Position numbers and translations under genes: made by a program. 64,000 nucleotides of DNA from Grammothele lineata (lineage: Eukaryota > Basidiomycota > Agaricomycetes > Polyporales > Polyporaceae), in the NCBI GenBank assembly GCA_002150815.3, contig NDFF03000002.1, positions 186,001 through 250,000 of the forward strand, read 5' to 3'. A model generated the notes under the pieces. The model was not told the origin of the DNA. It worked only from the letters and a program-made list of their open reading frames with translations, and did not search any database. Below, piece after piece: positions 23,987 through 35,835 of this stretch. Position 1 is the stretch's first letter. The number at the start of each line of letters is the position of its first letter.

Positions 23987-24176
23987 GGTGAGAGGTGGTG
24001 AGAGGTGGTGAGAGGTGGTGAGAGGTGGTGAGAGGCGGTGAGCGCGCGTGAGCGCGCATGAGAGCGCGTGAGCGCGAATGTGCGCGTGACCGCGTTAATC
24101 ACGCGCTTTCACCGCCTCTCACCTGCTCTCACCGCCTCTCACCTGCCCGTATTTTTGTCCAATAAACGCCGTCATA
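23987..24176 (-). repeat. Right terminal inverted repeat and subterminal arrays
   Basis: Read inward from 24176 on the minus strand: TATGACG, the core TTTATTGGACA (24156-24166), then GTGAG-type 10-bp units (24106-24145). About ten units in the opposite orientation follow at 23987-24090. The order of the two array orientations matches the left end, but the inner array is shorter (about 10 units against 24). Confidence 0.85.
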
Positions 24177-24182
24177 ACCATG
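24177..24182 (+). repeat. Target-site duplication, right copy (ACCATG)
   Basis: Identical to 2284-2289 and directly adjacent to the right end of the element. The next codon, TCC, continues the F-box frame. Confidence 0.9.
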
Positions 24183-25300
24183 TCCATACTGGAAGTGTTC
24201 GAAGTTTCCGACTCTAAGACGAAACACAATATCCTCCCACACCTGGTCATACCACCGCAGTTTCCTCGCCTCTATTGCAGATCACTGTCTTTAGTGACGT
24301 CCTTGGTGCTGGACGTTCACTTTCCGAATTTTTCCGACTTCATGAAGCTGCTGTCCTCATTTATTAACCTCAAGGAACTCGATTGCTTTCGTGTTAAATG
24401 GGCATTTCTGGGACATATCCCTGGATTCGCGAGACAGAAAGTCGCGTTACATCGCTCTGCTGAGCCATTTCTGGGTCACCTCATCACCTTAAAGGTCCGT
24501 AGACAGTGCGAAGTATTTAAATTGACGCCATCATAGCTGACAGTCTTCCCCAAAGGTTTTCGACCTTCCAAAACACGGTCTTCAGAGACTCCTGGCAGCT
24601 CTACCGGGAGACAAGCTTCGCGACCTCGACATCGACATCTCAGGCATCTCGACTAGCTGGAAAACTGGCCGTCCCTCTATCTTCGATGATCACGGACCGG
24701 AAAACCTCGACCCGGTTTCCGGTGTTGCCAGTGATTCGCTCATATTGAGCAAGTTCACAAGATTGGAGGCGGTCGTGACCAGTATCAAGCTAGGACAGCA
24801 TGAAAGCTATCCGGACGATGTATCTCATTGCCTCAACGAGATTCTGTGCTCCTGGGCGCCTCCATCGCACCTGGTTTCCGTCCGTCGCCTAGTGGTAGAC
24901 ATGTCCGAGTTCTGGCAGTGTTTCCCCGATAACACGCTTGCCGCTCTGGAAGAATACCTGAACATTTTGGAACGGTATGCAGGATCACGTAGGTCATGTA
25001 CAGCAATATTGCAGGCGATTCTGAGCTCACCGGCTTCGTCAACTGTCTACAGGACCTCCGTTGTTCGCAACCATCAAGCTTCCGGTTCTTCCCCCTATCC
25101 CCGACGACCTTCTTAGGCGAAAGCTGAGCTTCTTGTGCCCGCAGCTTCATGGAGAGAGTCGGTTGCAAGTAGAAGTAGACGTGGCAGGAATGGGAGACAT
25201 GAGTGCACATATGAAACGCTGGCATAACTTCGGCATCCGACGGGAGACGTGCCCTTATTACGAGCAGATTATCGAATGGACAAAAGACATAGGTACGTAA
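24183..25300 (+). pseudogene. F-box protein, 3' part, separated by the giant element
   Basis: Continues the frame of 1903-2289. Exon to 24494 (SILEVFEVSDSKT.., LSLVTSLVLDVHF), intron 24495-24555, exon 24556-24988 (VFDLPKHGLQRLLAALPG.., KFTRLEAVVTSIKLG), intron 24989-25052, exon 25053-25300 ending at TAA. Both introns are GT..AG, of 61 and 64 bp, and keep the frame. There are no stops or frameshifts, so decay after insertion is not visible and the insertion looks young. This part would be the leucine-rich substrate-recognition region. On its own it has an ATG at 24180, formed within the duplicated target. Confidence 0.8.
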
Positions 25301-25586
25301 CATTTCACGCAAAGAATGTCTCCATAAACTTGAAATTCTCTAATTACCTTGAAGTATGTCCACCCCGCGAGGAGGATGTCGTAGCGTGAATTGATGCAGT
25401 TCGTGTATACTGAGGCGAGGCGCGTCCACGAATTCAAAGGGATTAGGTCCTGTTAGGGAGTGGTCGTGCGAAGCTTCACACTCTATCCATACGGTGCCTA
25501 GATACTATGCGCATGTGAAGGTCGAATGATAACTGCCACGGAATTGAGTATTGCATGTATCCTTGGACTACTGTAGTCGTACGGTA
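25301..25586. other. Intergenic, nothing recognised
   Basis: Convergent spacer between the F-box gene tail and the minus-strand F-box remnant. No features were recognised. Confidence 0.35.
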
Positions 25587-26050
25587 CTACTGAGGCTCGT
25601 ACAGTAGGACGGTCAGCTTACGGAGAGCGAAGCCCATGCGATCGCGTGCGCGCGCAATCTCCGCGATCGTGTCCAGCTGGTCCGCAGGCTGCTGCGTTGT
25701 CCCATGCGGGTCCACTTTCCCAGAGACATGGAGTTCAAGCTCAATGTTGAGCTCAGTGAGCGACGGACACAGCATAGGATCGCGCTGAGAAGAGGGAAGG
25801 GAAGACGATCCTGCCCACCTTCATAGCACTAGTAGAAAGCTCCTAATTTAAAAGCTGCGACAGCCTGAGTTGGCTGGCAAAGAAGGCAAGCTCTACGACG
25901 CGCTGCGTGTGCTCCACGATGACATGTAAGAAGACTTGCTGGACGTCATCAGGACGGACGTGCAATGCGTGGTAAACAGATTCTATGGCATGGACATATG
26001 GACTCGTTGTATGTAGAAAGCTACTAATGGTAACGTGAGACAGACACTTT
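25587..26050 (-). pseudogene. F-box/LRR paralogue, C-terminal remnant
   Basis: Two minus-strand pieces match the C-terminal third of the F-box protein at 41089-43033. HALHVRPDDVQQVF..VEHTQRVVELAFFASQ corresponds to its EHAPRVVELAVFAG region. LCPSLTELNIELEL and AEIARARDRMGFALRKLTVL correspond to its LCPSLAELKVEL and ARDRMGCALRRLTVL. The two pieces are separated by stops and there is no F-box or upstream repeat region. It is a truncated dead copy directly downstream of the next intact paralogue. Confidence 0.75.
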
Positions 26051-26059
26051 CTCCGATAA

Positions 26060-28106
26060 CTAACCATACCACATCCACATCATGTCGTCCTCTCGAATAT
26101 TCAAATATTGCTGCGCTCTTTCCAGCTCATGCTTGTCAAAATCCTCGGGAGGGAACGTTTCAAGCCACAGCCCGTCCTCCAACGCCCATCCCGCAACCTC
26201 TACGACTTTACGCATTTCATCCAACCATTTCTTGAGTTGCGCACGCTCCTCTGGGCTTCTTCCCCACTCGCTTACCCGATTCACATAAATTCGTCCATCG
26301 TCATAAGGCTCTATGACAAGCCTACGCAGCGGATGCCCTATTCTCTTTCGCGCACACACTACATCCGAAATGAGGTTGAGAAGTTGCTCCAGCTCCCCTT
26401 CCTGTTCACCAGGAATGTAGATGTCCGCACCCAGGTCGCGTAGCGACGGACAGATGACTGGGTCCTGGCGCTCAAGCAAGCCGAGGAGGGTCGTCCATCC
26501 GGGCGCGCTTCCTGGGTCGTTCGCGTAGAAGGTCTCCGTGAGGACAACGAGCTCGACGAGTGTGCTCATGTGCGGCAATACGTATCGGATTCCTTCCATG
26601 CCGGGAGTTCGTATCTTGAGATGTAGAGTGCGAAGAGAGGCGAGGGGAAAGTTAGCGTGGAGGCGCATAAGCAGCGCCATGCCAACTCCCTCATCGCGAA
26701 ATCGATCACTAGGCGCCATATGCATGCATAGCTCTCCCTGCGTACGCTGATCAGAGTCGCAGACGGCTTTGGTTATGATGGCTATGGCGCAGGGGAGACA
26801 TCTGATTTTGAGGCGCGTCACCGAAGTGAGCATGTCGAGTCGCGGAAGACGGGCAGAGGCAATCTCAGTGGTCTCCTGGGGGCCGAGTCTTGTATTCTCG
26901 AGGTGGACATGAACGTCAATCGGAAGGATGAGCTTATTCAAGAGCTTATACGAATATCGCCAGTGCGCTCCTGCGATGGTGAGATCGCGCATAGAGGGCA
27001 AGCTGACTCTTGGATGAACGAATGGATAATCTGACGCGATGCAAACGTCCACGCAGGTTATATAGAGGAATACGAGCCGAGGGGTGTTCGCCAGCAGCCG
27101 GATAAGATCGTTGAGCACGTCGACATGCTCTCGCAGGTTCAAGAAGGTGGGGGATATGGAAGAGTCCATGTAGCTTTTGAAGGACAAGTACAAATAGGCG
27201 AGTTGCGGGAATGCGTCCGTAGGAAGCGAATACGGTACTGGCAACAACGCCAAAGCTCGTAAACGTGGACATCCGTCTTGATCGAAGAATGGCCTTGAAC
27301 GCCTCGAGGGATCGGCGAGATACATAGGGGGTGGCGATTCCCAGGCATCGACCTCGTGAAAGTTGAACACGAAGCTTTCGATGTGCGGTGCGGTCAAAGG
27401 GAAGTATTTGAGCCACGCTTTGGGCGTGGACTCGGTCGGCATCGTAGGAAGGCGCTGTGGGGGTTCCCGGCGAACCCGGCGTCCGCTAAACGTCACTTGC
27501 AAATGGCGTGCCCGGGGAGTGTACTCGTGAAAGATTTGCATGCTGAAAGGTACCTTCACCTTGACTGAAAGCGGTGCGTGTCTCGATCGCTCGAGGAAGA
27601 TCGTGCGCAGGGATAGATGCATTTTGTTGTGATCGTCCACCAAGGACCATAAAGTCGCATCTGCGACAACAACGGCATGCCAGCTACGACAGACGTGTGT
27701 GAGGGAAAGGAGAGGTCGAATGTAGGTCGTCATCATTTGCGGCCAATTGTCTTCTCGCACGAACGCCCAGCCAACACGAGGGAGGCGAACTCCGTGGTCG
27801 ACAACCAAATGACAGATGGAAAGGAAAACCTCCTTTGGGATCTGGCCTATGTAAGAATCAGAATCCTGCTCCGAGGCTCCATCACAGTTCGTTGAGATAG
27901 TGTCTGGGTCAAATCCTGATTGGGTGAGCTACGTGATACATATGAAAAATATCAGCTCAAGATGAACACGAGCGTGGCCATGACTGAATCAACACTGACG
28001 GTAGAAACGGTATCGATGCTACTGTGAGGAAGTATGTGATTACATGTCGCACGTCCAAGCAGGATCGCACATACCTTGATACAGGGTGCTCTGCGGAGAT
28101 AGACAT
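26060..28106 (-). CDS. F-box/leucine-rich-type protein, paralogue 1
   Basis: The main exon (27928-26060) encodes an F-box (IGQIPKEVFLSICHLVVD, then LLSLTHVCRSWHAVVVADATLW). About 450 residues of LRR-like strands and helices follow (FPQLAYLYLSFKS, PSMRDLTIAGAHWRY, LPRLDMLTSVTRLKIRCL). The C-terminus has the family signature LERAQQYLNIREDDMMWMW. Upstream, a small exon with ATG at 28106 (MSISAEHPVS) and a Ser/Thr/Val-rich exon can be joined by short introns, but these are provisional. F-box proteins recruit targets to SCF ubiquitin ligases; the substrate is unknown. The gene is one of four complete paralogues in this window, all with the same SHVC-W F-box core and tail. Confidence 0.8.
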
Positions 28107-29348
28107 TGTGGCAATAGTCGGTCCTCTCGCGATCACCGCCGATAGCATGCTAGCTCGCAGGCTTCCTTGCGTAGATAAGCGCTGAAGGCACGTGCGTCAA
28201 GAGCACCGGCTTAACGTGTCCCAGTCGCGTCTCGCGCTCCTCGCTACTCCTAGCGCATTTGCCCTCTTACCACCACCATGCCCCCACTCGCGTCCTCTCC
28301 TCCTTCTTACCAGATAGTCTCAGTACCTATCATTGAACGCACTCTGAAGTAATCTCGCCCCTCACCAGTCTTTACGAAGCAGCGAAGGCGATTCGAAAGG
28401 CTCCATCGTAGTAGAGGACGCGCCCGTCACGTCTGCACTCCCAGAGCCGAAGGGCAGTACGCAGGGCATGGATTGTCTGGGATGGGAGTGGAGCGGCTGA
28501 GTGTTGAGGGTTTTGGGCGGTCTCCGTGGTAGCTGCGGCCTTGACGAGGTGCGCAGTGTTCATTCTCGATACTTCCCCGAGACGTGAACCTCAATTCGGT
28601 GCGCTCAACCTCGGGTCTGCATTCGCATCCATAGCTTGGTGTGTGAAGCTGCATCGACCTTCACCGGAGACACGCCCGGGAATCAGAAGACGATCTCATT
28701 CAACATGTACTTCAGACACAACTCATAGGCCCGCCGCACAGGGAAAGGCACCAACGCTGTCACAGCTCCCACAGGGCGAGTGATTCTTCTCATTCAACCA
28801 GTACTTCGAGCGCTCTGAAGAAGAGGAAGGTCCGGGGGCTATGGTATGGGGGGCCTACGGCAGTGTGGTAGGGGATGCCTTGTTCGCGGTGCTTGTGCCC
28901 GCTGTACACGACACGATCCTGTGCGTGCTTGCGAGCCCAGACGCGTAGAACATCGGAGTCTAGAGTATCCATGCGGATGAGCTAGAGGTACTTTCGGTAT
29001 ACGTCTATTCGCGCTGTGGCACTGACACTTGCACTTCTATGCAGATCTCGCGCAGACGTCGAGACGGCAGTCGCGTTGTCTCCTGCCGCACGCGTACATA
29101 GGTGCGGACGTCGGCGAGTGCGCGAGGTCTAATGGGGAAAAGCTAGAATAATCACGACGCCCTCGGTTTCGAGTATCCATCATCCCTCTTCTCCTGACGT
29201 GTCCCAGCGATACTTTCGACAGTGCAGCTGCACAATAGATGTTTTTCATGGGCTGTGTTGATTATCTCTACCGTTGTTAGCCTGCTCGACATGCGTTCGC
29301 CAGCACCTCCAGCCATCAGTAAGCATGATCGTGGAACTTTGGAGATCT
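28107..29348. other. Intergenic, no supported gene
   Basis: About 1.2 kb between two minus-strand F-box genes. A minus-strand frame at 28372-28563 (ALRTALRLWECRRDGRVLYY in part) looks protein-like in composition but has no recognisable family or partner exons. The rest shows no feature. Confidence 0.35.
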
Positions 29349-31168
29349 CTACGTGTCAAACCAAGGCATATCGTCGGGATGAAGATCCCAATAGCGTTCC
29401 GCCCTCTCCTGTTCATCCTCCGCGAACTCCCCCGCGGCGAACACCCTGAGCGATGGTTCCCCCTCGGGCACCCAGCTCACCGTATCAATAACCGCACGCA
29501 GTCTCTCCATCCATGCATCGATGTGTGGGCGTTGTCCTGGGCCGTTTTCGCCCCACTCGGATGGCGGCGAGTTTTGTTCTTGAAATTCCTGGAGGAAGAT
29601 ACGACTCAACGGGTAGCCCAACCGCTTGCGCACCCGGGAAAGCTCAGCGATCGGCTCGAGCGTCTGCTCAACCGTTTCGTTGGGCAGCCATGGGAGGTAG
29701 ATCTCCGCTCCGAAGTTACGAAGAGACGTGCAGACGACGGGGTCCGTGCGTTCGAGAACTCTCAGGACGATCTCCCAGACCGGTTTGCTCCCTTCTTCGG
29801 ATGATGGCTGAGTGTATCGGCAGGGCGCAAACAGAACGACGAGCTCGATGAGCGCGTGCATGTGCGGCAAAATGTGCGGGATACCGTGGCATTCGGGCTT
29901 TCTGAGACTAAGGTGGAGTGTGTGGATGGAATGGAGAGGGAGGTTTGCGTGGAGGTGCTTGAGTAACTCGACGCCGCGGTCGTTATCAAACAGGTTAGCG
30001 TCCGTATGCACCTCGAGTCGTCCATGAGGCCTCCCGGACGAGTCAGCGACGCCTTCTGCTAAGATGCCAAAGCCATTGTACCGACGACCAATCTTGAGCC
30101 GTGAGGCCGAGGAGAGCATATTGAGCTGTGGCAGACGGGCGAGCGCCATGTCATCGTATTCCTGTGGACCGAGAAACACTCCTCGGAGATAGACGTGGGC
30201 GTTGGTGGGAATGATAAGGTGACTGAGAAGATGATACCAATACTGCCAATGCGAATCCGAGATCATGATATTCCGCATGCGGGTGAGCGTGATTGGGGCA
30301 TGTCTAGATGGATAATTCGCCATAAGATAGTGGTCCACTTCGCGTATGTGAAGGAACGCGATCCGAGGCGCATTTGATAGCAATCGAAGAACTTCGTTCA
30401 TAACGTCAAGGTGCAGCTCTGGAACTAGGAAGGGACGCTCTGAATGAGAGTAGAGGAGAGATTTGAAGGACAGGTACAGGTGGGTTAGGTGAGGGAACGA
30501 ATCCGTCGGGAGGATGTATGGGATCGGTGACAAGGCCAACGCGCGCAGACTTGGGGAGATGCTACCGTCGAAGAAGGATTTCGATCGACGTGAGGGATCT
30601 GCTGGTAGAGCTGGCAATAGCGTGTTCCAGCATACGGTGCCACTAAAATTGAGCACAAAGCTCTTGACGTGCGGAGCGTTCATGGGGGGAATTTTCTGCC
30701 ACGCGTCGAGCGAAATATCTGTTAGCGTCACTTGAACATAACGCGCCCGTGGAGCGTGTTCCAGGAGAAAATCGGTACTAGAAGGAAGACGGAGCTTGAG
30801 TGAAAGGGGCACCTTTCCCGATCGTTCCAAGAAGAGTGCGCGCAGGGCGTTATCCATCCTGTGGTCATCGACCAGGGACCATAGGGGCGACTCCCCGACA
30901 ATGATGGAGCGCCACCTCCGACAAACATGAGTGATACAGAGAAGACGCCGCGTATAGGCACTCATGGTGTACAGCGGATGTAATTTCTCCGCCAATGCCC
31001 AGCCGACACCCGGGAGGTAAGTACCACGGTCGACGACGCGGTAACATATCGAAAGGAAGACTTCTTGAGGGATCTTTCCAATATAACAGCCGGTGTGTTC
31101 ATGAGAGCGCGTTAGAGCGCACCCTAAAGTGGCCCCGAGCGTATCTTCTTCCTCCCGATAAGAACCCT
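29349..31168 (-). CDS. F-box/leucine-rich-type protein, paralogue 2
   Basis: Coding runs from an acceptor near 31168 (SYREEEDTLG) through IGKIPQEVFLSICYRVVDRG and LLCITHVCRRWRSIIVGESPLW, which is the F-box. An LRR-like body follows (FPHLTHLYLSFKSLL, LPQLNMLSSASRLKI, CTSLRNFGAEIYLP) and the tail is EDEQERAERYWDLHPDDMPW. The layout and tail match paralogue 1, with which it shares strand and order. The first exon and start codon were not located. No frameshift or stop occurs in about 580 residues. The likely role is an SCF substrate adaptor; the substrate is unknown. Confidence 0.8.
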
Positions 31169-31775
31169 ACACATGATGAAGTTGGCATAAGAACGTATTC
31201 CGCTAGCTGACTATGACAATTCCACAAACGCTTACAGGAGAAAGTCCGAGTATATTGCTACTGAAATGGAATACCGTGTGAGGAGACGCATATCGAGCAC
31301 AACAGATACTTGCATACCTAGCGGTCGGGGAGCCTACTGGAAGAGACATGGAGGGCAATAGCTGAAAATTGCTTCGGCAAAGAGGCTCTCGTACGATCCC
31401 CGTCCCGCTTAGTCATACAATGGTAGCGGCGTCTAATGCTATTACGCTCGTCCGACGGTTCAGTACGCTCGTTCCAACCACTCTTCCCGGTCGGGCCGTG
31501 CGTCATGGCCCGAGTGTAGTAGTCGATGAAAAATGGATATGGAATTCTGAGGAGTTCAGGCTTACAAGTCGGCAGTGGAGATCATGGTCGCTCCAGTATT
31601 ACATACTACTTTACTACATCCCAGAACTTTACATCCAGAAGCACACCCGGCGTGTTATCGAGTCCAGCATCGAAACGGGAACAAAGCAGACGAAGAAAGA
31701 GCACACCGGCGAGGCCAGCGGCTCAGATTCAATGGCTCAAACAGAATATTTAGGTCCGGATCCGTCGTAATGTCA
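31169..31775. other. Intergenic, nothing recognised
   Basis: About 600 bp between the 5' side of F-box paralogue 2 and the stop of the first beta-galactosidase. It may hold the missing first F-box exon. Open plus-strand frames here show no family. Confidence 0.35.
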
Positions 31776-34700
31776 TCACTTGCGAGGCTCCCATGGAGGG
31801 TTGGTCACTTTGATAGGGCCTACTCCACCTTCCAGCATCCCGTCAATAACGAGGCTCAGGCGTGGAGACACAGCCACACCCTCCGTAGTCCACAACGCAA
31901 CTGCCAGCGTGCTATGCACCAGCCGGTCAGTACCTCCATCAGCATCGCGGGTACAATTTGACTCACTTGCTTCCATTATATTCCAGGATTCCCTGAGGGA
32001 CTGGGAACCGCACCTGTGGACCCACATTCGCAATGCGTTTCCCGAACTGCCATCCGTTCACGAACAGTAGCGCCCGATATGGCTGCCCGTCGGGGTCCTC
32101 GAAGAGAAGGCTTAGCGGGATATCCGTCTCCGGCGGGATGTCTAAGGTGAATGTCATCACGAAGAACCCGACACCCGCCTTTCCTCGTGGAAGGCCTTCA
32201 GAGAGCTCGCGGGCTGGCCACGTGGACGTGTCGAACCCAGGCAAATGCCAGCCCTGTCGTTCGCCGAAGAGGCCGCCCTCGTTGAGCAACCCGCGGACTT
32301 TGTCAGGGTATCTGAGCGTATAAGACGAGTCAGCGTGTCAGTTCTCTGCCGTGGTGAAATAAAAGAGACGAACCCAGTATACCCGCCAAATTTGCCTTGC
32401 ACCTTCCACGTAGAGAAGTTACCCACGCCGCCCAAGAGTTCGAATCCGGCGATGCCCCGCGCGGATTTCTCGTTCTCAGACTCATCCAGCCCCATGTTGT
32501 CGTAGAGGACAGTCAGCACGTTGTCTTGATCCGCTAAAACGGCGCCTGAGGGGAAGGCGAAGAACGCATTCGCATGATCCTCGCTGGGCTGGATCGAGCC
32601 CGCGAATTGATCGTTAATCCAGACTGAAGCGGCGAAGTCTACATAAAAGAGTCAGTCGTGACGAGACGATGTAAACACGCGGAGAACGTACAGTCTCCGC
32701 CGAAGATGGTGAGGTTCGCTCCAGATTCCCCACCCGTGGCGTTGAAGTGCCCACGGAAGAAGACTGCATTCTCGCAGCTGTGTTTCATCAGTAGATGCTT
32801 TGGTCGAAGCGACAAGAATACACTGACAATCCATAGTCGCAACCTAGTCACAAACATCAGCTCGAGCCTCTATAGACTACATCACCCGGACTCACCGTAT
32901 AAAACCCTTCCATCTCCGAACAGCGGCTGCTGGTAGGAGTTCGTCTTCGTCTTGTTTGCCACGATCCACTCCGCGTCGTCGTATCCTGGGAGGATCTCCG
33001 GCAAGCTGTCTTTGAAGGCCCACCCGGTGAGCTCCGGAAGCTCGATCCCCTTCGCACTTAGTCTCGCAGTCAGCTGCGCCGTGACTACAGCTGCCCATGT
33101 CCCTCGGCGCCCGAAGTCCGCTTCCACTTCCTCCCCATTCCACGTCACAGTCCGGACCTCTGGCGGCCCGATGACCGTCAGCATCGCGCTCGTCTTCAAG
33201 TCTCCCCTGAGCGCGAGCGTCCCATCCTCGTCAATCGTCGCGTTCCGCACGAGGTACGGACCTCCGACGAGCACAGTCGTGTTCGTGCCGAACTGCCAGA
33301 ACGTCTCGAGCCCAGGCACGGTGTCGGATGTGGCCTTACGCACAGGAGGCGCCCAGAATGTCGCGGCCGTCGCGGGGTCCGCGAAGAGCACGAGCTGTGC
33401 AGCGCTCTCCCATACGGTGATCAGGCCTTCGACACCGGGGAGCACCGTCACCGTCACCGCTGACCTGCCCAATATGCCCGTGCTCGTGTTGAAACGAACC
33501 TGGGCGGATTCCGCGCTGAGCAAACCGTAACCGGACGTGGGCGAGAACGCGAACTCGTGTGACTGGGCGGAGTCGCCATAGAGAAAGACGACATCCCGGT
33601 CGCCGATCGTGCCGGCGAAGAAGACCGACGCTGTTGTGTATGCGAGCGAGGACGAGACACCGAATGTGTAGTCGGTGATGATAACCTTGCTCTGCCGGCC
33701 GTTGAGCGCAATGCCGTTCGTTGTGATCGGGAGCGTGAGCGGACCTTGGGAGGAAGGAACTGTAATGTTGAAAGAGATGCTTTCGCTGCAAGAGACAAGT
33801 CATTACCAAAGCATTGTCGGAAAGCCGCAGACGTACGTGGACGTGGAATCGGCCTGGCGCGTGATGAAAAAGCCAGTACCAGTGTCGGGATTCTTGAGGT
33901 AGGTCACGAAGGCAGCATCATTGCTGAGCTTGACTTCCGGAATCCCAGTGATGGAGTCTCCAATCCAGTCCGTCTTAAGGAATTCCGGGGAAGAGCGAAG
34001 GAAGAGTCCTTGTCGCTTAAGCTCATCGTACTTGGGCGACAGCATGCGATTTTCACGGATCGCTGAGCCGTAGTCGTAGCTAAAGGAGAGTAAACAAAGC
34101 AACAAACATCATTAATGCTGATAGGCGAACCTGGTATAGACTCCTGGGAATACGATTCCACCCCAGTTCGTCCCACTGGAACAAACGTCAATGAAGGTAC
34201 AATAGCGTGCCGTGTGAGGATCACTCACCCGTAGACCATGTAGTAAGAGATGAGCTTCGCGTTCGCCGCCCAGAGATGTTTATAAAACACGTCCTCGAAT
34301 TCAGGCCCTGTCAAGGTTGCGCACGCATCGTAACCTGGTCCACCCCACGGGTCGAATGCACCACCTTGAAACTCAGGTATGTACCAGGGCTGGCCCGGAT
34401 TGACTTCCTCGTGGTACTGGTGGTAGTTCGTCACGACCGGGTTCCACGTTTCGGGGTTCGAGCAGTCGAAACGTTGAGGATATCCGTCCTACGCCGTCAC
34501 AAAAGTGAGGCCATTGGCAGAGCAATGGAGAGCAATGACGGACCAGACCATATATGTCTACCGCGCCGGTGCCATTGATGAATGCCCTTCGCATGTTTGG
34601 ATCGTTGTACGTGCTTATAAGAGCTCGCCATCAGCAGACACTACGCATCAGACAACAGGTGCGCGCATACAGAGGCACAACAATCCCGTTCTTTCGATAT

Positions 34701-35835
34701 TGCTCCTCAACTCGTGCAAAGTACTGCCCTGTGACTTCGTCCTGGTCGTATTCGTTGTCTGTCTGGATTGTCAGCATTCAACATGCCTCTGCTAAAAGCA
34801 GCATATACGTACCAATCTGAACTGCAATCACAGGACCTCCCTCGGTGATCTGGTACGCCTTCGATCTTTCGATCACGCCGTCAATGAATGGCTCATAAGC
34901 CTCGGTCCAGTCGGTTGCATTTGTCCTAACGACGCTCTCCGTTTCTGTAGTGATCCACGCAGCGATCCCACCTGCGGTAGTTTCCGCGTTTATCTTGAGA
35001 AGGACACATTAATCGCACCGCTCCTTGCAGCCAGCAGCCCCGGAGACGAACTTACGTAAGGACCTGACAGTATCGGCGTGAGTTTTCGGAACCCTTAGAA
35101 CTGAGACGGTGGTTCTCCAAACTTACCAGGACGAAGAACAATGAATATACCAGCGAGCTTTGCAGCGTCATACATGATCTCAAGAGAACGCCAATCGTCA
35201 AAATCGAGTACACCGCGAGACGGATTCGTCAAGCCCACTGCAATGACGTCAGCGCTTCGTGGAACGTTTACAGCTCACAGAGTGGCAACGCACTGTGAAC
35301 GTAGATGCTAACAGCGTTGAATCCAGCGGCGACCATCTTCTGAAAGATGTCCAGCCACAACTCAGGTACCGGTAGACGGAATGTATGGAACTCCCCAGAG
35401 CTATTCGCCGTCGAGGTAAGCTAGGCGCTGCGTAGTAAAATACATGTAAGAGACATACTGAATGAACACTCGTTGTCCGTGGAGGATGAGTGTGTAATTG
35501 TCCCACTGGACGACGTCGGTGAGACCGTTCGACTTCCTCGGCGGGTCCGCTGGAATTACAGCCGGCGGTCTGACGGATGGCCACGACAAGCGCGTCATGA
35601 CCAGTGCGAGTGATGCCAGAAGAGTACACGACAGAAGCCGGTGCCAGAATGGCGTTCTGCTCGCGCTTCTTCGCCCGTGTTGGAAGCGCATGTGCGCTTT
35701 GGAACCTTCGTCTGCTCGAACGACATGCTCTGTATACGTCGGGAGACTGTTTGAGCCGGAGTCACGCTTCTCCATAGTGTCGTGCGCGTTCAGTGTAAAT
35801 CCGGTAGTCTTCTTGCTTGGCCCATCGGTGCCCAT
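31776..35835 (-). CDS. GH35 beta-galactosidase A, with N-terminal membrane-anchor-like extension
   Basis: Multi-exon gene, ATG 35835 to TGA 31776. It splits beta-1,4-galactosides such as hemicellulose and pectin side chains outside the cell. Catalytic residues lie in [12 protein letters not shown] (acid/base Glu) and WYIPEFQGG (nucleophile Glu), within [19 protein letters not shown] and [10 protein letters not shown] contexts that match the paralogues throughout. Before the common [20 protein letters not shown] there are about 90 extra residues: a hydrophilic, charged leader followed by [19 protein letters not shown]. This looks like a type II signal anchor rather than a cleavable signal, although initiation at an internal Met is possible. 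It has fewer introns than its paralogues: none splits the SIYVH codons, the IAVQI segment or the EFQGG segment. The 8-nt exon for part of GPY is retained. No disabling change was found. Confidence 0.9.

Larger units (their letters stand above)
2290..24176. mobile_element. 21.9-kb integrase-bearing giant DNA transposon
   Basis: A unit of 21,887 bp is delimited by a perfect 6-bp duplication and by inverted ends. The left end reads TATGACGCGGTTTATTGGAC and the right end, on the other strand, TATGACGGCGTTTATTGGAC; they differ only by one shifted base. Both ends continue into 10-bp GTGAG-type arrays. The unit carries its own DDE integrase at 3235-5053 and at least six other genes, including a TET/JBP-like dioxygenase. 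Removing it restores the interrupted F-box frame. A 6-bp duplication fits retroviral-type integrases, including those of Mavericks/Polintons, but I see no DNA polymerase B, packaging ATPase, protease or capsid gene, and the ends do not begin with AG. Basidiomycete KDZ and Plavaka elements have unrelated transposases. I therefore call it an unclassified giant element; function as a single mobile unit is inferred. Confidence 0.88.

Noticed and set aside
2290..24176. Classification as a Maverick/Polinton
   Set aside because: 6-bp duplication and integrase fit, but no DNA polymerase B, packaging ATPase, protease or capsid gene is visible and the ends do not start with AG.
2290..24176. Classification as KDZ, Plavaka or Starship element
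   Set aside because: The transposase here is an rve-like DDE integrase; no KDZ or CACTA-type transposase and no tyrosine recombinase captain is seen.
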